Assembly: GCA_030429625.1 (NCBI GenBank)
Contig: JAUIFA010000001.1
Coordinates: forward strand, 161,306-225,305
Length of the DNA: 64,000 nucleotides
DNA from: Alphaproteobacteria bacterium
GTDB lineage: Bacteria > Pseudomonadota > Alphaproteobacteria > Rickettsiales > UBA8987
Direction of reading: 5' to 3'
Shown here: one piece after another, positions 10,146 through 19,608 of the stretch
Layout of the letters: each line of letters begins with the position of its first letter
Position numbering within the stretch: position 1 is the stretch's first letter
The notes under the pieces: model-generated
What the model was told of the DNA's origin: nothing
The model's database searches: none
The model's input: the letters and a program-made list of their open reading frames with translations, nothing else
Program-made: the position numbers and the translations under genes

Positions 10146-10895
10146 ATGATAGTCAAACCTATGTTACTTGTTACCCGTCCTCTTCCCGATTCAATCCCGC
10201 TGGCGACAACGCTACAGGATATGGGGTTTGATGTGTGTATTGAGCCAATTATCTCAATAACCACAAAAACCAAGCAAAAACAATCTTTAGAAGATTTGTT
10301 GGCCAAACCGCCTTACGCTGTTATTTTGACTTCGGCCAACGGGGTGCGTGCGTTGGCAGAACTTTCTGAGGAAAGGGACATCAAAATCATTACGGTGGGG
10401 CCTGCCTCCTATGAAAAAGCCCTGGAGTTTGGATATAAAGACGTAGACATGGCCAATATTGCCTATGGAGGGGATGTTAAAGGGCTGGTGCGCCATATAA
10501 AAGAAAAATATAGCCCTGAAGATGGCATGTTTTTGCATGTTTCTGGGCAGATTACCGCCGGTGAGTTGATGCAGTCGCTTAAAAATATTGGTTTTCAGGC
10601 CTGTAGCCTACCAATATACAAAACATCCTATGCGACGGCATTTTCCTCTCAGCTGATTGGTTCTTTTGAAGAGGGCGAAATAGAAGCGGTACTGTTATAT
10701 TCGCCAAGAACCGCAAGAATATTCAAAGAATTGCTGGAACAACACGAGATTGGGCAGCATATGCAAAAAGTTGATTGCTATTGTTTAAGCCAAAATGTGG
10801 CCGATAAAATATCGGAGATATCTTTTAAGAACATATACATAGCAAAAAATCCAACCCAAGATGCAATGCTGGGATTGATAAAGGATAATAATTAG
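10146..10895 (+). CDS. hemD: Uroporphyrinogen-III synthase
   Basis: A 249-aa HemD-family protein, which closes and inverts ring D of hydroxymethylbilane to form uroporphyrinogen III for heme and other tetrapyrroles. Sequence identity in this family is always low. The support is LLVTRPLPDS at the start, ILTSANGVRAL at about residues 57–67, ITVGPASYEKA after it, and AVLLYSPRTARIF in the second lobe, all landmarks of HemD. Gene order with mitofilin and HemY downstream fits the alphaproteobacterial arrangement. An internal ATG at 10161 is an alternative start. Confidence 0.85.
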   Translation: MIVKPMLLVTRPLPDSIPLATTLQDMGFDVCIEPIISITTKTKQKQSLEDLLAKPPYAVILTSANGVRALAELSEERDIKIITVGPASYEKALEFGYKDVDMANIAYGGDVKGLVRHIKEKYSPEDGMFLHVSGQITAGELMQSLKNIGFQACSLPIYKTSYATAFSSQLIGSFEEGEIEAVLLYSPRTARIFKELLEQHEIGQHMQKVDCYCLSQNVADKISEISFKNIYIAKNPTQDAMLGLIKDNN

Positions 10896-10945
10896 AGTAA
10901 GTTGCACTTCCTTAATGAATAGATGTATTTTAAGTAGAGGGTATT

Positions 10946-12088
10946 ATGTCCAACAATTCAGCCGAAGAAATAGTAATGGATTACGCGCCGACAGGTCGTA
11001 AAAATCGCCATGGTTTGCTCTGGGCGGCATTTGTGATCACTTGGATGGTTTTGCTGTATGTTGTGTATTTGATCGGCGGATATTCCGATACAATCAGTCT
11101 TAATAAAAAAGAGATAGAGAAAGTGTCCTTGTCTGTCTCCTCGGTCAAAGAAATACATGAGGATGTGCTTTCAAAAATCTCAGCCAACAAAAAAGCCTTT
11201 AAAGACATTGATGGTTTGTCGCAGAAGCTCAGTACATTGGAGCAATCAGTGGCGGCGTTGCCTCAAACCATCAAATTACCCGCAGATGTAAACAAAGCGG
11301 ATAAAAAAGATCTAGAAAATTTGGTGGAAAAATTAACGGAAATATCCAATAAAATACAAAAGTTGGAAGAGGACATCACCAGCAAAGTTTCCTCCGATGG
11401 TAAGATGTATGATTCAATCGCTCAAACGCTTATCAGGTTGCGCGATAGGGTGAACAATTCAGAAGATTATTCCATTGAAATCGATATATTAAAACAATTT
11501 GCACTTAAGGATGAGAATTTAAAACAGAAGATCACCGATCTTAACTATTCGTTGTCAAAAACCTTGTCCCTGCCGGTTTTGCGCAAAGAATATGATACGG
11601 TAGTTGAGAAAATAAAGGCCATGGTGAACAAAACAGAAACACCTGAGCAACAGGAAAGTGATGACTCTTTTTGGAAAAATATCACCGAATCACTTTCTTC
11701 ACAAGTGCATGTTAAGAAAATAACAGAAGGAGTTTTGGATGAAGAAACCCAAAAATCACTTAACTTGATAAAAGATGCATTGGTAGAAGGGGATCTGGAT
11801 AAGATAATTAAACTTTCCGGCGCATTGAAAACCCCGGCTTCGGACATGATTTCCTCTTGGCGTGAAAAAGTTAAAACGGCTCTTAACACACAACAATTGT
11901 TAAATAAAATATACAACTATGCCAAGGAACATTCCCCAGAATTCTCTGTTTTGCCGGAAAAAACCGAAGAGAATGCTCCACAAAATATAACGGCAGAAGC
12001 CATCACGACACTAAAAGAGTCGTTTGAAGAGTCAACGGCAAAACAGGCTGAAGATATGGCCGAAGATACCTCACCCTCTGAAGAATAA
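10946..12088 (+). CDS. Alphaproteobacterial mitofilin (Mic60-like) membrane protein
   Basis: The 380-aa protein has one membrane helix (about residues 24–46), then a long periplasmic coiled coil (about 55–215) and a C-terminal helical domain (about 245–340) with LIKDALVEGDLDKIIKLS and an SWREKVKTAL segment, which resembles the mitofilin signature. Alphaproteobacterial homologues sit between hemD and hemY and are regarded as relatives of mitochondrial Mic60, which shapes inner-membrane contact sites. It ends in an acidic tail. The call rests on architecture and position as much as on residues. RBS GAGGGT precedes the ATG. Confidence 0.75.
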   Translation: MSNNSAEEIVMDYAPTGRKNRHGLLWAAFVITWMVLLYVVYLIGGYSDTISLNKKEIEKVSLSVSSVKEIHEDVLSKISANKKAFKDIDGLSQKLSTLEQSVAALPQTIKLPADVNKADKKDLENLVEKLTEISNKIQKLEEDITSKVSSDGKMYDSIAQTLIRLRDRVNNSEDYSIEIDILKQFALKDENLKQKITDLNYSLSKTLSLPVLRKEYDTVVEKIKAMVNKTETPEQQESDDSFWKNITESLSSQVHVKKITEGVLDEETQKSLNLIKDALVEGDLDKIIKLSGALKTPASDMISSWREKVKTALNTQQLLNKIYNYAKEHSPEFSVLPEKTEENAPQNITAEAITTLKESFEESTAKQAEDMAEDTSPSEE

Positions 12089-12109
12089 CCAATTTAGGCG
12101 GAATTTGAT

Positions 12110-13438
12110 ATGCTGCGTCTGATCTTTTTCATCATCGTCATAGCAGCGTTATCCATCGCGACTGCGTGGGTGGGAGAAAATGAAGGCACCATCACCATCC
12201 GCTGGCTTGGTTATGAAATACAAACTACCATGATGTTGATTCTAAGTGCGTTGTTGGCCTTTATAATCGTTACGATATTATTCGTAGAATTGATCTTATA
12301 CCTGATCAACATTCCCAATAAATATAGAAGGTATTTGGAGCAACATCGACAGAAAGAAGTTTTAAAAACCTTGACCACCGGTTTTGCGGCATTGATTTCA
12401 CATGATCAGAAAGCCGCCAATAAATCCGCCAAACATGCTTTAAAACTTCTAAGTAATAAGGAAGGCAGTGAGTTGGCAGATTTGCTGGCAGCGTCCGTGG
12501 CACAAATGGGCGGGGATGAGGATAAGGCACAAGAGCATTATTCCAACCTGCTTGAGAATAAAACCACTAAATTGGTGGGTTTGCAAGGGTTGATAGAGTC
12601 ACAATTGCAGAACAAAAACACTAGCAAAGCCATTGATTTGGCTCGGCAGGCGGTCATTGTGCAGCCTGACAACGCGCAAGCAGCAGAAAAACTACTCTCC
12701 TTATATAAAAAATCGGGAAAGTGGGCAGACATACAGCTGTTATTGAACAATTACAGTCGACGAAAATGGAACAAAATCCATGGTAAGGATTCAGAGTATG
12801 ATGCTGAAATTGCCTTGGCCATATTCATGCGGGCGCTCAAGGCAAAGGAACAGAATGATCTAAATGCAGAGGAGCTAATAAAACAGGCCTATAAACATAA
12901 TATGGAATTTATTCCCGCTATTATGCTTATGGTGAGTTATGCTCAGGAACATGATGAGATTTCTCAGGCCGCCAATGTCTGTAAAAAAGCATGGGAAAAA
13001 ATCCCACACGAACAAATCGCTGAACTCTATTTGTCTCTATATCCTCAGTTAAATGAAGAAAAACGCATAAAACTCATTAGAAAACTCATTGCAAAGAATA
13101 AGAATCATCCACTTTCATATTATATTTTGGCGCGTGAATATTTTGAACAGGGGGATTTTACAACCGCAAAAGAATACACCCAAAAAGCACTTGTGGCCGG
13201 GGAAACAAAAACATTGGCTGGGTTAATGTTAAAGATAATAGAAAAAGATTATACCAGCCTACCGGAGGAAAAGGATAAATGGCGAGACATATTGCGTAAC
13301 ACCTCTTACGATCCGGCGTGGTTCTGTGATAAATGCTTATATATTGTGGGTAAATCTTGGCAGGTTGAATGTCCGAATTGCCATGAAATCGGGTATGTTA
13401 CATGGAGTGATTCAGCAAAAATACATCAAGCAGAATAG
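12110..13438 (+). CDS. hemY: HemY-type TPR membrane protein
   Basis: A 442-aa inner-membrane protein with two N-terminal helices (about residues 3–20 and 40–65) and a periplasmic or cytosolic alpha-helical TPR region. This matches HemY-N family proteins, which lie in heme operons but whose biochemical role is unproven; the protein is not protoporphyrinogen oxidase. The C-terminus carries CDKCLYIVGKSWQVECPNC, two CxxC pairs that should bind zinc. It lies 21 bases after the mitofilin stop, consistent with one transcript from hemD. Confidence 0.8.
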   Translation: MLRLIFFIIVIAALSIATAWVGENEGTITIRWLGYEIQTTMMLILSALLAFIIVTILFVELILYLINIPNKYRRYLEQHRQKEVLKTLTTGFAALISHDQKAANKSAKHALKLLSNKEGSELADLLAASVAQMGGDEDKAQEHYSNLLENKTTKLVGLQGLIESQLQNKNTSKAIDLARQAVIVQPDNAQAAEKLLSLYKKSGKWADIQLLLNNYSRRKWNKIHGKDSEYDAEIALAIFMRALKAKEQNDLNAEELIKQAYKHNMEFIPAIMLMVSYAQEHDEISQAANVCKKAWEKIPHEQIAELYLSLYPQLNEEKRIKLIRKLIAKNKNHPLSYYILAREYFEQGDFTTAKEYTQKALVAGETKTLAGLMLKIIEKDYTSLPEEKDKWRDILRNTSYDPAWFCDKCLYIVGKSWQVECPNCHEIGYVTWSDSAKIHQAE

Positions 13439-13445
13439 TCTAAGA

Positions 13446-13811
13446 TTAATAGACAAAGCGTAGCTTTAGGCCAACAACATTGTTTCTTTTATCGGCGCCA
13501 AAGGAAAAGTAAGAGCGTTTGAAAGAGGCTTTGCGATCGTTTCCGTTATCCGTTATCAATGTCTCAGCCATGTAAGTGGAGTGGTCTTTGCGCAAAACAA
13601 AGGCCTTACCGGCTTGTTTCTCACCGTTCTCGTCGGATGACATCAATACGATTGCACCCAATTGTTTAGAGTTTTTGGGATAATCGTTGATGAAGCTGGC
13701 CGATTCAAGCCCGGACACATCGCGCGTAGCAACATATTTTACGCTAGAGCATGCGCTTAGCATGATACATAAAATAGCGACTAGGCTATATCTGATTCTC
13801 TCCCATGACAT
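13446..13811 (-). CDS. Small lipoprotein of unknown function
   Basis: The 121-aa product has a type II signal peptide with lipobox LSAC, so Cys21 would be lipidated; the mature protein starts with SSVKYVATRD. The remainder is beta-rich, with SYFSFGADKRNNVVGLKLRF at the end resembling a short beta-barrel or beta-sandwich strand pattern. I recognise no family. It converges with hemY, separated by seven bases, and diverges from the dipeptidase gene. Confidence 0.6.
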   Translation of the reverse strand: MSWERIRYSLVAILCIMLSACSSVKYVATRDVSGLESASFINDYPKNSKQLGAIVLMSSDENGEKQAGKAFVLRKDHSTYMAETLITDNGNDRKASFKRSYFSFGADKRNNVVGLKLRFVY

Positions 13812-13942
13812 AGCATTGTCCTCCCATGATTAAATTATAACATAAAATAGTGCCTAAATCTATGATATATATATTTTTCTATAGTAAAAAATCCTGTATA
13901 GTGTATGCTGCAAAGCAATAAACACTATATGTAGTAGGTTTT

Positions 13943-14500
13943 ATGGGAAATTTGATAAATCTGGTAGAGAGCGGCTGTGATGTGTTTTTTGACATACGCT
14001 ATGCAACGGCCAATAATTTTACAAATATGCCGGTTTATAAGGCTTCGGGCTGCTTTTTGCACCCTGATGCGGCAGAAAAATTAGACAAGGCAGTTGAGCT
14101 GGCAGCCAAGCTGGATCTAAAGCTACGTATCTTTGATGCATTTCGCCCTCATGAAGCCCAATGGGCGTTATGGAACCATACTCCCGATGAGAATTATTTG
14201 TCGCATCCTGAAACAGGTTCTATGCCCCATTGTCGTGGGGTGGCGGTGGATCTGACCCTGACGGATAAGCGGGGCAACGATCTTTATATGGGGACAGGGT
14301 TTGATGATTTTACTGCCCACTCGCACCATGCTAATACCGATATTTCTATCACTGCCCAGCAAAACCGCTATTTGCTGTTAGGGATAATGACCGCCGCTGG
14401 TTGGGATAATTACCGTAACGAATGGTGGCACTATCAGCTATTTAATGCTCGTAATTATGAGGTGTTAAGTGATATACAAGCGCAAACAAACATGATGTAG
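13943..14500 (+). CDS. ddpX: D-alanyl-D-alanine dipeptidase (VanX/DdpX family)
   Basis: A 185-aa zinc peptidase of the M15 family that hydrolyses free D-Ala-D-Ala. The metal ligands align with VanX: H96 and D103 in PHCRGVAVD, then E160 and H163 in EWWHY; the catalytic arginine is in FDAFRPH (R68). The spacing H+7D and E+3H equals that of VanX. There is no signal peptide, so it acts in the cytoplasm, probably in peptidoglycan dipeptide salvage. No vanH or vanA partner is nearby, so glycopeptide resistance is not implied. Confidence 0.85.
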   Translation: MGNLINLVESGCDVFFDIRYATANNFTNMPVYKASGCFLHPDAAEKLDKAVELAAKLDLKLRIFDAFRPHEAQWALWNHTPDENYLSHPETGSMPHCRGVAVDLTLTDKRGNDLYMGTGFDDFTAHSHHANTDISITAQQNRYLLLGIMTAAGWDNYRNEWWHYQLFNARNYEVLSDIQAQTNMM

Positions 14501-14516
14501 GCGGTTTTTATAAATT

Positions 14517-15866
14517 ATGAGCGATAAAATTTTAGACATACTCAGTCAGGCAATTGAAAAATCCATCCAATCGGGTGCTAATGCGGCAGATGCCATTATA
14601 TATGACAGTGCGGATGTGACCGTCGCTCAACGCTTAGGCAAGCCGGAACATATCGAACGGGCAGAATCCAAAGCCTTGGGGCTACGAGTGATGATTGGCA
14701 ATAAGGACGGCTATTCGCAGGCGGTGGTCTCTAGCACCGATATTTCCTCGAAGGCAATGGATGAAATGGTGCAACGCGCCGTGGATATGGCTAAAATTTC
14801 TCCGGTAGATGCTCATGCCAGTCTTGCCCCTAAGACACTGTTAGCCAAGAAACTATTGGATTTGGATTTGTATGACGGCAAAGAACCCTCTGTGGAGCAA
14901 TTAAAAGACTGGGCAGCAGAGGCCGAATCGGCCGCAATGGAGGTTAAAGGGATTACCAATTCGGAAGGGTCAGAGGCCTCTTACAGTGCACATAAGGTGG
15001 CGCTGGCCACCAGCAATGGCTTTTTACAATCCTATCGTAGTAGTAATTTTTCTATTTCCGCCTCGGTGGTTGCCGGTGAAGATCAGGGTAAGGAAACCGA
15101 TTACGACTATTCCATTGCTCACCATGCTGAGGATTTAAAATCTGCAACCTTGATCGGCAGAACCGCCGGAGAAAGGACGATCCGCAAGCTGAACCCTAAA
15201 AAGGCCAAGACCGCTCAAGTCCCCATTGTGTTTGAATCGCGGGTGGCACGTTCGCTTTTGCGGTCTTTTGCTAGCGCGATTAACGGCTCTTCTGTGGCCA
15301 AGGGCACTAGTTTTCTGGCCAATAAGATGGACGCACAGATTTTTGCTAACAGCATCAATGTGTATGATGATCCTTTGATTAAGCGAGGTATTGCGTCTGA
15401 GCCGTTTGATGACGAAGGTGTGAGAGGAAAAAAACTACAACTGATCGCAAATGGCCATTTGCGCTCATGGATTCTCGACGTGCGTTCGGCCAACAAACTT
15501 GGTTTACAAACCACAGGTCATGCGGCACGTGGGACATCTTCCATTCCTCATCCCAGCCCCAGCAACTTGTACATGCAGGCAGGCTCTGTTTCGGTCAAAG
15601 AACTTATTGGGGATATAAAATCAGGGTTTTTTGTCACCGACACGTTCGGCATGGGGGTCAATGGGGTGACGGGCGATTATAGCCAAGGCGCAGCAGGGTT
15701 CTGGATAGAAAAAGGTGAAATCAGCTATGCTGTTTCGGAAGTCACTATCGCAGGCAACTTGCTTCATATGTTTAAGAATATGACTCCGGCCGATGATCTG
15801 GAGTTTGTCTATGGCACAAACTGCCCAACTTTACGCATCGAGGGCATGACCGTCGCCGGCGTTTGA
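14517..15866 (+). CDS. pmbA: TldD/PmbA-family protease subunit PmbA (TldE)
   Basis: A 449-aa protein that pairs with TldD in a cytosolic metalloprotease acting on modified peptides and antitoxins. It matches the PmbA/TldE side: no HExxxH zinc motif, but the conserved AESKALGLRVMIGNKDGYSQ region, a GTSSIPHPSPSNLYM block and the C-terminal EVTIAGNLLHMFKNMTPADD. It starts 16 bases after the dipeptidase stop, so the two peptidase genes may be co-transcribed. Its last 58 bases are shared antisense with the DUF2079 gene. Confidence 0.9.
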   Translation: MSDKILDILSQAIEKSIQSGANAADAIIYDSADVTVAQRLGKPEHIERAESKALGLRVMIGNKDGYSQAVVSSTDISSKAMDEMVQRAVDMAKISPVDAHASLAPKTLLAKKLLDLDLYDGKEPSVEQLKDWAAEAESAAMEVKGITNSEGSEASYSAHKVALATSNGFLQSYRSSNFSISASVVAGEDQGKETDYDYSIAHHAEDLKSATLIGRTAGERTIRKLNPKKAKTAQVPIVFESRVARSLLRSFASAINGSSVAKGTSFLANKMDAQIFANSINVYDDPLIKRGIASEPFDDEGVRGKKLQLIANGHLRSWILDVRSANKLGLQTTGHAARGTSSIPHPSPSNLYMQAGSVSVKELIGDIKSGFFVTDTFGMGVNGVTGDYSQGAAGFWIEKGEISYAVSEVTIAGNLLHMFKNMTPADDLEFVYGTNCPTLRIEGMTVAGV

Positions 15867-17410
15867 CTAGAGTAATTTTCAGGCAGGTATTGCTTTACCA
15901 TTTTCTCAAAATCCTGTTTGATAATGTCTCGGTCTATTATATCAGATACCCCCTTACGCATCACCAGCCATTTCTTGTCATAGGAGATAATACCAAAACT
16001 ATTCGAGTTTAATAATTCTCTGGTTTGATCAATATATAGCCATGGTTTGTAAGGACAGCCAAACCATATGGTTTTAAAACTTTCGTAGGGATAGTCCAGA
16101 TATAAAATTACAACAACATTTTTGTCCGTAGAAAAATCTTTATAACTCTTTGAATATTGTCCTGGAAAGCTGATGATGGTTTTACGCCCTGAAAAATAGG
16201 TACCAATATTATTTTGAGCAAAGACAATGTCATTGTCTTTGAGGTAATAATCTTTTATTTCCATGATATGTGGGTCCGCACTAGAAATATATCTTTTTTC
16301 TTTATAAAAACAAGAAGCTCCAATGCAATTATCTTCCAGCGCGTAAGGGGAAAACATTAGGAATAGAAGAGTTGAGAATATTAGACAGGCAATATGTGAA
16401 TTCTTAACCCATTTCTTACATTTTATACATCCAACGCAAGCAGAAATAATCATTACAGGAATCAAAGGGGCGCTATGGTAAGACATAATGGATTTCATCA
16501 TTCCATCTTCGCTAGCGATGTTGGCTATAAAGTCTGCTAGGCCAGCAAAAAGAAAGATAAAGCCACCTAATGGGAAAATAAAGAACCCTGCAAGTAATAA
16601 TAATAAATACCTTAAACCATCAGGGATAATGGTGTTAAATAAAACATTTATTATTTCATTAATGGGTAGTTTAAGCCAAGCATAACGCGAAAAACTTTCT
16701 AACATGACATGATTATGAGCCAAACTAAGGCTTGGCATGATAATCTTTAATATAACTATAGTACAAACTAATCCAAAAACCATTAAGATCAGTGATTGTT
16801 TTCTTTCTCTATATTTCCACCACCAAATAACCCCAAAACCAATGCAGGTGATGCCATAATGTTCTTTGGTTAAAATGAGTAGGAACAATGTGACAAATAG
16901 TGCAAGGAAGCGTTTTTCAATTAAGAATAATAATGCATAAGAAATAAACAGAACCGCAAAGGCATTCTCATGAAAATCCCAATACCCAGCATTATGGAGA
17001 TAAGGATTTATGAGATAAATAAGTGACCAAATAAGAGCCGTATTATGATTTTTAGTTAATAGGAAGGTTGTTTTAAAAATTGGCCAAGCGGCCAGAGCCA
17101 ATAAGGCAGATTGAACAGCATGTAGAGTTAATGGAGAAGGAAAAATATAATAAAAGGGGGTAATGCTATAGAGTATGGGTGAAAAATGAATGCCAAACCA
17201 ATTGTCAGAGAATTTTAATATGGTTTGGTGTGGCCCATTTCCGTTTGTTATGTTCCATAAGACTTGATTAAATACGCCGAGATCAAGAAGTGATGTACCG
17301 TGAATATTGTATTTTCTTAGGAAAAAATGTCCAAAAGTAATGGATGCATGAAGTATTATCAATATGATAACAGCGTATTTATATTTTGAAGAGCCTAAAC
17401 CTAATTTCAT
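15809..17410 (-). CDS. DUF2079 multi-pass membrane protein
   Basis: A 533-aa protein with about ten predicted helices, beginning with a short basic N-terminus and carrying the DUF2079 hallmarks SLLDLGVFNQVLWN and FSDNWFGIHFSPIL in the first periplasmic region. The fold is thought to be related to glycosyltransferase-C or mannosyltransferase membrane domains; substrate unknown. A soluble periplasmic C-terminal part follows residue 350. The gene is AT-rich relative to neighbours, and its C-terminal codons overlap the end of pmbA by 58 bases. Its final 20 residues therefore have no freedom from the pmbA coding constraint. Confidence 0.8.
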   Translation of the reverse strand: MKLGLGSSKYKYAVIILIILHASITFGHFFLRKYNIHGTSLLDLGVFNQVLWNITNGNGPHQTILKFSDNWFGIHFSPILYSITPFYYIFPSPLTLHAVQSALLALAAWPIFKTTFLLTKNHNTALIWSLIYLINPYLHNAGYWDFHENAFAVLFISYALLFLIEKRFLALFVTLFLLILTKEHYGITCIGFGVIWWWKYRERKQSLILMVFGLVCTIVILKIIMPSLSLAHNHVMLESFSRYAWLKLPINEIINVLFNTIIPDGLRYLLLLLAGFFIFPLGGFIFLFAGLADFIANIASEDGMMKSIMSYHSAPLIPVMIISACVGCIKCKKWVKNSHIACLIFSTLLFLMFSPYALEDNCIGASCFYKEKRYISSADPHIMEIKDYYLKDNDIVFAQNNIGTYFSGRKTIISFPGQYSKSYKDFSTDKNVVVILYLDYPYESFKTIWFGCPYKPWLYIDQTRELLNSNSFGIISYDKKWLVMRKGVSDIIDRDIIKQDFEKMVKQYLPENYSSQTPATVMPSMRKVGQFVP

Positions 17411-17494
17411 ATTCTAAATCCACATACTTGCATTTATAGCAATTATACGTAGAATGCGCCTTTATTAAACAGATATTATGTATTGGGAACAAAT

Positions 17495-18616
17495 ATGACA
17501 AAGAATATTCTGGTACTTGCCGGTGATGGGATAGGTCCTGAGGTTACGAATGAAGCCGTGCGGGTTCTAAAGTGGTTTAATGAGAATAAAAATACGGATT
17601 TCCGCTTTTCTGAGGCTAATCTTGGTGGGATTGCTTACGATTTGGAAGGTGACCCTTTTCCACAAACGACCATTGATGCCGCGCGTAAGGCCGATGCGAT
17701 CTTGCTGGGTGCGGTGGGTGGCCCTAAGTGGGAGTCGCTGGATATTTCTGTGCGTCCAGAAAAAGGCTTGCTCGGTATACGTAAAGAGTTAGGGCTTTTT
17801 GCTAATTTGCGTCCGGCCATGGTGTTTGAAGAACTGGCTGAGGCGTCTTCTTTGAAGAAAGAGATTGTCAGCGGGTTGGACATTATGATTGTGCGAGAAT
17901 TGACTGGCGGTATTTATTTTGGTGAGCCAAAAGGTGTGGACACATTGCCTGATGGTTCGCGCAAAGGCTACAACACGCTGGTTTATCATGATTGGGAAGT
18001 GCAACGCATTGCACGTGTGGCGTTTGATTTGGCCTCTAAGCGTGGCAAAAAACTCTGTTCGGTGGACAAAGCCAATGTGTTGGTATCGACGGAGATGTGG
18101 CGCGAAGAAGTGGCCAAAATTCAGGCGGCGGAATATCCTGATATTGAATTGTCCAATATGTATGTGGACAATGCTTCCATGCAGTTGGTGCGTGATCCTA
18201 AACAATTTGATGTGATTGTGACCACCAACATGTTTGGCGATATTCTTTCCGATTGTGCGGCGATGTTGACCGGCTCTTTAGGGATGCTACCTTCGGCCTC
18301 GTTGGGTGATGCTAATAGTGATGTGTGTTCTGCTTTGTATGAACCGGTACACGGCTCTGCGCCGGATATTGCCGGACAAAACAAGGCCAATCCGATTGCC
18401 ACTATCTTGAGTGCGTCGATGATGTTGCGTTATAGCTTTGATCTGGGCAAAGAAGCCGACATATTGGAAAAAGCAATTGCAAATGTTCTTGCAAGTGGAG
18501 TCAGAACAGGCGATATTATGCAGGAAGGTGCAACATTGGTTGGCACCAAAGAAATGGGCGATGCGATTATAGCGCAGTTGGATAAGCTAGTGGGTGGCAA
18601 ATCCCAAGCAGCATAA
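17495..18616 (+). CDS. leuB: 3-isopropylmalate dehydrogenase
   Basis: A 373-aa NAD-dependent beta-hydroxyacid decarboxylating dehydrogenase, the third step of leucine synthesis. Features: [15 protein letters not shown] at the N-terminus, VGGPKW, the substrate-binding [20 protein letters not shown], the catalytic [12 protein letters not shown] (Tyr) and the cofactor region [19 protein letters not shown], which marks LeuB rather than isocitrate dehydrogenase. The ATG at 17495 gives the usual length; an in-frame TTG 12 bases earlier is unlikely. It stands alone with no leuC or leuD alongside. Confidence 0.96.
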   Translation: MTKNILVLAGDGIGPEVTNEAVRVLKWFNENKNTDFRFSEANLGGIAYDLEGDPFPQTTIDAARKADAILLGAVGGPKWESLDISVRPEKGLLGIRKELGLFANLRPAMVFEELAEASSLKKEIVSGLDIMIVRELTGGIYFGEPKGVDTLPDGSRKGYNTLVYHDWEVQRIARVAFDLASKRGKKLCSVDKANVLVSTEMWREEVAKIQAAEYPDIELSNMYVDNASMQLVRDPKQFDVIVTTNMFGDILSDCAAMLTGSLGMLPSASLGDANSDVCSALYEPVHGSAPDIAGQNKANPIATILSASMMLRYSFDLGKEADILEKAIANVLASGVRTGDIMQEGATLVGTKEMGDAIIAQLDKLVGGKSQAA

Positions 18617-18647
18617 CTATTGCATCCCGGCATAAGATGGGGGTTAT

Positions 18648-19130
18648 ATGAAGGTCTTAAGCATTCTTACAATTTTGGTTCTAGTACTCACTGGATGTGT
18701 GGAAACATTGTACGACATCAGTCATAAGGCGAAGAAGCTAGGAAATTCGGAAATGTTGAAAACCAAGGCTCTTGGTGGCGATGCTGAGGCGCAATACCAT
18801 CTTGGCAAGCTTTACTGCTGTGGAGAAACGCCGGAATTTGATAATGTTGAGGCGTTGCGCTGGTGGTGCAAATCAGCCAAGGGCGGACAAAGAGATGCGA
18901 TGTATGAGGTAGGAAAGTTATACGAAACCTCTCATAAATATAAAGGTTCTATCATTCCACGCAACAATGTGTTTGCCTATACCTATTACAAAAAATCTTA
19001 CGATAATGGGAATGACAAAGCACAAGAGTCTATGGATCGGGTTTACAAAGAGCTTTCCAAAGATGACAAGGACAACGCCACATATCTGTTAGAACAATGG
19101 CCGGTGATTGGCTGTGAAGTAACCCGATAA
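18648..19130 (+). CDS. Sel1-repeat lipoprotein
   Basis: A 160-aa lipoprotein with signal peptide and lipobox LTGC (Cys17). The mature part holds Sel1-like repeats: DAEAQYHLGKLYCCGETPEF and GQRDAMYEVGKLYETS, followed by ARG-like Tyr/Lys helices. Sel1 repeats usually mediate protein contacts in the periplasm or at the envelope. GGGGG six bases before the ATG is a clear ribosome binding site. It is the first of three plus-strand genes that end at 20125, the last being a related lipoprotein. Confidence 0.7.
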   Translation: MKVLSILTILVLVLTGCVETLYDISHKAKKLGNSEMLKTKALGGDAEAQYHLGKLYCCGETPEFDNVEALRWWCKSAKGGQRDAMYEVGKLYETSHKYKGSIIPRNNVFAYTYYKKSYDNGNDKAQESMDRVYKELSKDDKDNATYLLEQWPVIGCEVTR

Positions 19131-19146
19131 AGAGTATTTTGGGTAT

Positions 19147-19608
19147 ATGCACAAAGTCTTTGACATTTCCACCAACAGGTTGCGCGTCTATTATATGATT
19201 TTGCCACTGTGGTTTTATTATAATACCCAAAAAGAGCGTTATTTTTCGAGTTATGCCTCGGATCAGGACATTATAAACGGGATTATTATTGTTGTGGTTT
19301 CCACCATTATAGGAGTGATTCTCGCAGAGATATTTGTCCGCAAACTCCTTGTGCCGGCTCTTAGGGTTGAGGTAACCGAGGATCAGCTTATTACCTATGG
19401 CATGGCAAAGCGTAGAATAGCTATAGATTTTGTGGATTTGGTGGGTCCGATGGAGAGTGAATATTATCTCATTACCAAATACAGTTTCCAAGATATGCAA
19501 AAAAAATCCCCCCCGATTGTCTTTACCAGCTATACTAAGAATCATAGGGAGCTGTTAAAGCTGATTCAGGAGAAGATAGTCGAGGCATGCCATGAGGAAA
19601 AATCTTAG
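19147..19608 (+). CDS. Small membrane protein, unknown
   Basis: A 153-aa protein with a possible first apolar segment around residues 15–27 and a clear helix at about 43–65 (GIIIVVVSTIIGVILAEIFV). The C-terminal half is predicted cytoplasmic and beta-rich, as in small pleckstrin-like membrane proteins, ending in a charged helix. I do not recognise the family. It begins 16 bases after a Sel1 lipoprotein stop, and its end overlaps the start of the next Sel1 lipoprotein by 17 bases, so the three are very likely one operon. Confidence 0.5.
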   Translation: MHKVFDISTNRLRVYYMILPLWFYYNTQKERYFSSYASDQDIINGIIIVVVSTIIGVILAEIFVRKLLVPALRVEVTEDQLITYGMAKRRIAIDFVDLVGPMESEYYLITKYSFQDMQKKSPPIVFTSYTKNHRELLKLIQEKIVEACHEEKS

